The position numbers were made by a program, and so were the translations under genes. Source: Nitrospira sp. UBA2083 (lineage in GTDB: Bacteria; Nitrospirota; Nitrospiria; Nitrospirales; Nitrospiraceae). From it: 8,939 nt of DNA. Positions 5,938-8,939 of this stretch are shown in pieces; position 1 is the stretch's first letter, and each line of letters starts with the position of its first letter. The stretch lies in contig DCZN01000093.1 in the NCBI GenBank assembly GCA_002331625.1, positions 6,883 to 15,821 on the forward strand. Reading direction: 5' to 3'. The notes below the pieces were generated by a model, which searched no databases, was not told where the DNA came from, and saw only the letters and a list, made by a program, of their open reading frames with translations.

Positions 5938-7134
5938 ATGAACGACACGTATGACGTCATTGTGGTCGGCAGCGGGCCGGCTGGGTCGTGCGCGGCCTGG
6001 CGGTTGGCGCAGGCAGGTCTGTCGGTTGCCGTCATCGAGAAGGCCTCACTGCCGCGGTACAAGACCTGTGGCGGTGGGCTCGTGGGACGGGCGATGCAGG
6101 CCGTGCCGGTGGATGTCCGCCGCGTCATCGAACAGGACTGTCCTACGGCGCAACTGACTATCTTTCCGTCCGGTGTATCCTTCACCACACATCGAGCGAT
6201 TCCCATCGTCTCTATGACGATGCGTGATCAGTTCGATTTCACGTTGCTGTCAGCTGCACAAGCAGGTGGCGCTGTCGTGCATCAACGTTGCGTCCTCGAA
6301 GACGTCAGGTACCATGGAGACTGTGTCATGGTTGCGACCAGTAGGGGCGCAATGTGCGCCAAGTTTGTGGTGGCGGCTGACGGGGCGCTCAGTACGGTGG
6401 CACGTAAGATGGGAATGGTTGATGGACGTCTCCTTATTCCGGCGCTTGAATATGAAGTGACGGTTCCGCGAGACCAATTAGACAGGTTTCACGGCATCGC
6501 ACGATTTGATGTTGGTGTGCTTCCCCATGGGTATGGCTGGGTCTTTCCGAAACGACAGCATCTGTCGGTTGGCATCCTGTCAATGACGCCGCGGGGGAAC
6601 GATCTAAAAAGTGCCATGGCTCGCTATCTCGATCGGCTTGGCTGCCAGGGTGCCACACAGGTCGAACCACATGGCTTCGTCATACCTATTCGGCCGCATC
6701 GAGGGCCGTTTGTCGAGAAACGTATCCTGCTGGTGGGGGATGCCGCCGGGTTCGCCGATCCTGTCACGGGAGAAGGCATTTCCTTCGCCGTTCGCAGCGG
6801 CATGCTGGCCGCCCAGTCGGTAGTCGATGGAAAGCTTGAAGAAGAGGCTGTCCGACAGGCGTATACACAGGCAGTGGACGACGTGATCCTTCCTGAGCTG
6901 CGTACCGGACGGTGGTTGGCCCATCTGTTCTATGATGCGCCTCGACTCCGCGCATGGGTATTTTCTCGAGGGGGGCAACGCCTGTGCGAAGCGGTGACGG
7001 ACGTGATGGCGGGGACGCGACGCTATCAAGACTTGCGGGTCAGTCCACGAACACTGTTCCGCTGGCTCACGGCAAGTGCTTTCACGCACTCGAAGTACAG
7101 CCCGGCTCAATCACGCGATGGTCAGGCCGGCTAG
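5938..7134 (+). CDS. Geranylgeranyl reductase family FAD-dependent oxidoreductase
   Basis: A 398-residue flavoprotein of the geranylgeranyl reductase family, which includes plant and bacterial ChlP and the archaeal enzymes that saturate isoprenoid lipid chains. The N-terminal Rossmann fold has VVGSGPAGSCAA at residues 9-20. The family signature PRYKTCGGGL lies at 39-48, with C44 at the position of the conserved cysteine. A second FAD-binding motif, VGDAAGFADPVTGEGI, is at 266-281. R96 and D98 sit in the usual MRDQFD segment. The substrate may be a prenyl chain of a quinone or another isoprenoid; no chlorophyll genes are present to indicate ChlP function. The ATG at 5938 is the only good start, with a weak purine-rich Shine-Dalgarno upstream. 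The next gene follows after about 70 bp on the same strand. Confidence 0.88.
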   Translation: MNDTYDVIVVGSGPAGSCAAWRLAQAGLSVAVIEKASLPRYKTCGGGLVGRAMQAVPVDVRRVIEQDCPTAQLTIFPSGVSFTTHRAIPIVSMTMRDQFDFTLLSAAQAGGAVVHQRCVLEDVRYHGDCVMVATSRGAMCAKFVVAADGALSTVARKMGMVDGRLLIPALEYEVTVPRDQLDRFHGIARFDVGVLPHGYGWVFPKRQHLSVGILSMTPRGNDLKSAMARYLDRLGCQGATQVEPHGFVIPIRPHRGPFVEKRILLVGDAAGFADPVTGEGISFAVRSGMLAAQSVVDGKLEEEAVRQAYTQAVDDVILPELRTGRWLAHLFYDAPRLRAWVFSRGGQRLCEAVTDVMAGTRRYQDLRVSPRTLFRWLTASAFTHSKYSPAQSRDGQAG

Positions 7135-7140
7135 AACATC

Positions 7141-7180
7141 GTGAGGTCTTCCCCGGAGATGCGCGGTGGGGTATCCTCAC
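7141..7180 (+). promoter_or_regulatory. Hairpin between the reductase gene and the signal-peptidase-like gene
   Basis: GTGAGG (7141-7146) pairs with CCTCAC (7175-7180), and inside it CCCC (7151-7154) pairs with GGGG (7168-7171) across a small internal loop. It ends 12 nt before the strong Shine-Dalgarno of the next gene. No T-run follows, so it may be an RNA processing or translational control structure rather than a terminator. Confidence 0.35.
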
Positions 7181-7192
7181 GGGTTATGACTG

Positions 7193-7200
7193 AAAGGAGG
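7193..7200 (+). promoter_or_regulatory. Perfect Shine-Dalgarno that decides the CTG start at 7206
   Basis: AAAGGAGG is fully complementary to the usual 3' end of 16S rRNA. It lies 5 nt before a CTG in frame with the signal-peptidase-like gene, but about 90 nt before the first conventional start (GTG at 7290). The site also lies in a 7-codon frame (7186-7209) whose TGA overlaps the CTG as CTGA. Confidence 0.65.
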
Positions 7201-7205
7201 GCGGG

Positions 7206-8222
7206 CTGAATCCACGGATTTCTCCTCACTCGTGCGGTGTTGATAGGAGATCTTTCCGCCTGCTCGCCCTGGGGCTGCTTGCTGTCAGCGTGAGCTTCTG
7301 GACAGGATGCAGTGAGACCTCCCTGGCCGTGTCCGATTCCGATCGTGAACATGAGTCGTTTCAACAGTTGGCTCGCCTGGAGGTCTCCTCCGATCGTCTG
7401 TCTCATGCCATCACGGAACAGGCGGATGCCGTTGGATATAGCCACCAGCTGGAACGTCAGTCCGATCTCGCCTGTCCGTTGACCGGCGACGACATGACTC
7501 GAATTGAGGAGTCGTTCGTGCACTCACTCAAGGTCATGCTCTTCGATCTGGCTCCACATAACTTCTGGGAGCATCATCTTGCGGACTACTATGCCGAGAC
7601 GGTGCCGGCTGCTGAGACTCAGAGGCTCGTCGACGAGTATGAGCAGCATGTGCGTGATTCATCATCCCGACTGCAGGAACTTCGCGAATCGTTCATCAAG
7701 AACCGTCTGCCGGACTTATTGCCGGTTGTCCGAGCTCGATCGCAGCGGTATCAGATTCCGAGTGAGGCCATGGTCCCGACGTTGTTACCTGGTGACCATG
7801 TGATTGTGCATCGGGCTGCGTATCAGGAAGCCGTTCCACAACAAGGGGATGTGATCGTCTATCGCTACCCGGACGAGGACGGACAGCGGTTTCTTCATCG
7901 CGTCATCGGAGCCCCTGGTGATGTGATTGAGATCCGTGACCAAGTTGTTTTCGTGAATCGTGAGGCGTTGGCGGAACCCTATATACAACATACCGATCGC
8001 TCCAGTATTGCGGCAAACGTTCGTGATCACCTCGGACCGATCACGGTTCCCGATGAGAGCTATTTTGTCTTGGGAGATAACCGGGAAGAAAGTCTGGATA
8101 GCCGTTTCTTGGGTCCGATCAGAAAAGAGCACATAGTAGGTCGTGTCCTATTTGTGTACTGGTCGGTCGATCCCAGCACGAAGACTCCACGCTGGGACCG
8201 TCTCAATCAACTGGTCCGTTGA
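7206..8222 (+). CDS. Lipoprotein carrying an S26 signal-peptidase-like domain, with substituted catalytic residues
   Basis: Read from the CTG at 7206 this is a 338-residue protein. Residues 14-35 form a lipoprotein signal peptide: two arginines, hydrophobic FRLLALGLLAVSVSF, then lipobox WTGC with C35 as the lipidated residue. Residues 36-175 are polar, mostly helical and unrecognised. Residues about 180-320 match S26 signal peptidase I: box B IPSEAMVPTLLPGD, GDVIVYRYP, FLHRVIGAPGD, and LGDNREESLDSR near 289-300. The residue aligned with the catalytic Ser of box B is A188 (S186 remains two before it), and the position of the general-base Lys is H231, as in ER-type peptidases. Normal LepB has transmembrane anchors; none is seen here. 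Starting at the GTG at 7290 would destroy the signal peptide. It may be inactive or use other residues. Confidence 0.8.
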   Translation: MNPRISPHSCGVDRRSFRLLALGLLAVSVSFWTGCSETSLAVSDSDREHESFQQLARLEVSSDRLSHAITEQADAVGYSHQLERQSDLACPLTGDDMTRIEESFVHSLKVMLFDLAPHNFWEHHLADYYAETVPAAETQRLVDEYEQHVRDSSSRLQELRESFIKNRLPDLLPVVRARSQRYQIPSEAMVPTLLPGDHVIVHRAAYQEAVPQQGDVIVYRYPDEDGQRFLHRVIGAPGDVIEIRDQVVFVNREALAEPYIQHTDRSSIAANVRDHLGPITVPDESYFVLGDNREESLDSRFLGPIRKEHIVGRVLFVYWSVDPSTKTPRWDRLNQLVR

Positions 8223-8291
8223 CGGCGGTTGCAAATGCGTGGAGTATGACGGTCTCCTTGGTACTGAAACAGTGATCTGACTGGAGCTCCT

Positions 8292-8939
8292 ATGCTGGGA
8301 ATCTGTGACCCGCTCCTCGCCCTCTGTTCGATGCTGCTTGGCGGCGCGGCTGCCTACGCCACCCTCAGTATTGCCGAGCGGATGCGCGCCCCCGACCAGG
8401 AACATGTCAGATTTCGTTGGCTGTCCATCGGAGCGGTCGCAGCCGGTCTTGAGATCTGGGCAATTCATTTCATTGGAAACCTGGCGTTCTGCCCACCGGT
8501 GCCGGCAACTCAAGACTCACTGCTGGCCATTCTCTCGTTGCTGTCTGCTTGGGCGACGGGAGCGGTCGCGGTGTATTTGATCAGCAGCCATGTCGAAGGT
8601 CACATGCGGCTTGTCTCCGGGGGCATGCTGGTGGGCGCCTGCATGAGCCTGACGCATGTGACGAGCATGATGGCGGTACATCAGTCGATCGATCTGCAAC
8701 AGGTCCTCATTCCCTTCCTGTTCTCGATCCTGGGGATCGTGGCGTTGAGTATTCTCGTCATTGTAATCGGAGGGTGGAAGATTGCCTATGGAGGCTGGCG
8801 GGTGACGGAGAAGGCAAGCGCCATGGGGTTTGCTCTGGCCGGCACCCACCTTGTGGGGATGATTCCGACGTACGAGGCGGTTCGTCTGACGACCAGTACA
8901 TCGCCACCGGCCATCGATGTGGATCTGCTCGCAATCGTC
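8292..8939 (+). CDS. MHYT-domain integral membrane sensor (partial, runs off the right edge)
   Basis: The open frame runs 216 codons to the edge without a stop. It is nearly all membrane-embedded, with about six segments (near 4-25, 42-64, 76-98, 106-128, 138-161, 176-194). Three spaced histidines mark the MHYT repeats: H59 in WAIHFIGNLAF, H122 in SLTHVTSMMAV and H186 in AGTHLVGMIPTYEA. MHYT domains are proposed to sense oxygen, CO or NO through bound copper, and usually precede a kinase, GGDEF or other output domain, which would lie beyond the edge here. The Met before each His is replaced (Ile, Thr, Thr), so this is a divergent copy. The ATG at 8292 has GGAG 5 nt upstream. It follows the signal-peptidase-like gene by 69 bp on the same strand and may be co-transcribed. 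Confidence 0.75.
   Translation, partial: MLGICDPLLALCSMLLGGAAAYATLSIAERMRAPDQEHVRFRWLSIGAVAAGLEIWAIHFIGNLAFCPPVPATQDSLLAILSLLSAWATGAVAVYLISSHVEGHMRLVSGGMLVGACMSLTHVTSMMAVHQSIDLQQVLIPFLFSILGIVALSILVIVIGGWKIAYGGWRVTEKASAMGFALAGTHLVGMIPTYEAVRLTTSTSPPAIDVDLLAIV

Overview
This is a GC-rich bacterial chromosomal segment of about 8.9 kb. It carries eleven protein-coding genes, one of them only as its first codons and one cut by the right edge. The gene set suggests a Gram-negative environmental bacterium: a periplasmic SmbP-type metal-binding protein (family founded on the ammonia oxidiser Nitrosomonas europaea), a lipoprotein signal peptide, a geranylgeranyl-reductase-family flavoprotein and an MHYT membrane sensor. 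Nitrospira (Nitrospirota) is my best guess, but that is an inference and not proven here.

Layout. (1) 1-327, minus strand: a MazE/AbrB-type antitoxin with a near-consensus promoter, whose stop overlaps the presumed start of a MazF/PemK-type toxin lying off the left edge. (2) 612-1343, plus: a YhhQ-type queuosine precursor transporter. (3) 1633-2426, minus: a complete DUF1778 (RHH) plus GNAT toxin-antitoxin operon of the TacAT type, with a promoter full of inverted repeats. (4) 2500-2880: a gene-poor stretch holding one strong imperfect hairpin. (5) 2958-3332, plus: SmbP-like protein behind an extended -10 promoter and a short leader that can fold in two ways. (6) 3364-3873, minus: a secreted staphylococcal-nuclease-like protein, with a 10-bp perfect inverted repeat around its promoter. 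(7) 4232-5002, plus: a dienelactone hydrolase family protein with an 18-bp in-frame tandem duplication. (8) 5012-5698, minus: a membrane zinc metallopeptidase (YugP type), convergent with the hydrolase. (9) 5938-7134, plus: a geranylgeranyl-reductase-family FAD protein. (10) 7206-8222, plus: an S26 signal-peptidase-like domain carried on a lipoprotein. (11) 8292 to the right edge, plus: a divergent MHYT-domain membrane protein.

There is no single large operon. Most genes stand alone, and only the two toxin-antitoxin modules and perhaps the last three plus-strand genes look co-transcribed. The most unusual object is gene 10. It seems to start at a CTG codon behind a perfect Shine-Dalgarno. It has a lipobox instead of the usual transmembrane anchor, a long helical N-terminal region, and an S26 fold in which the usual catalytic Ser is Ala and the usual Lys is His. 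It is either an inactive signal-peptidase relative or an S26 enzyme with altered chemistry.
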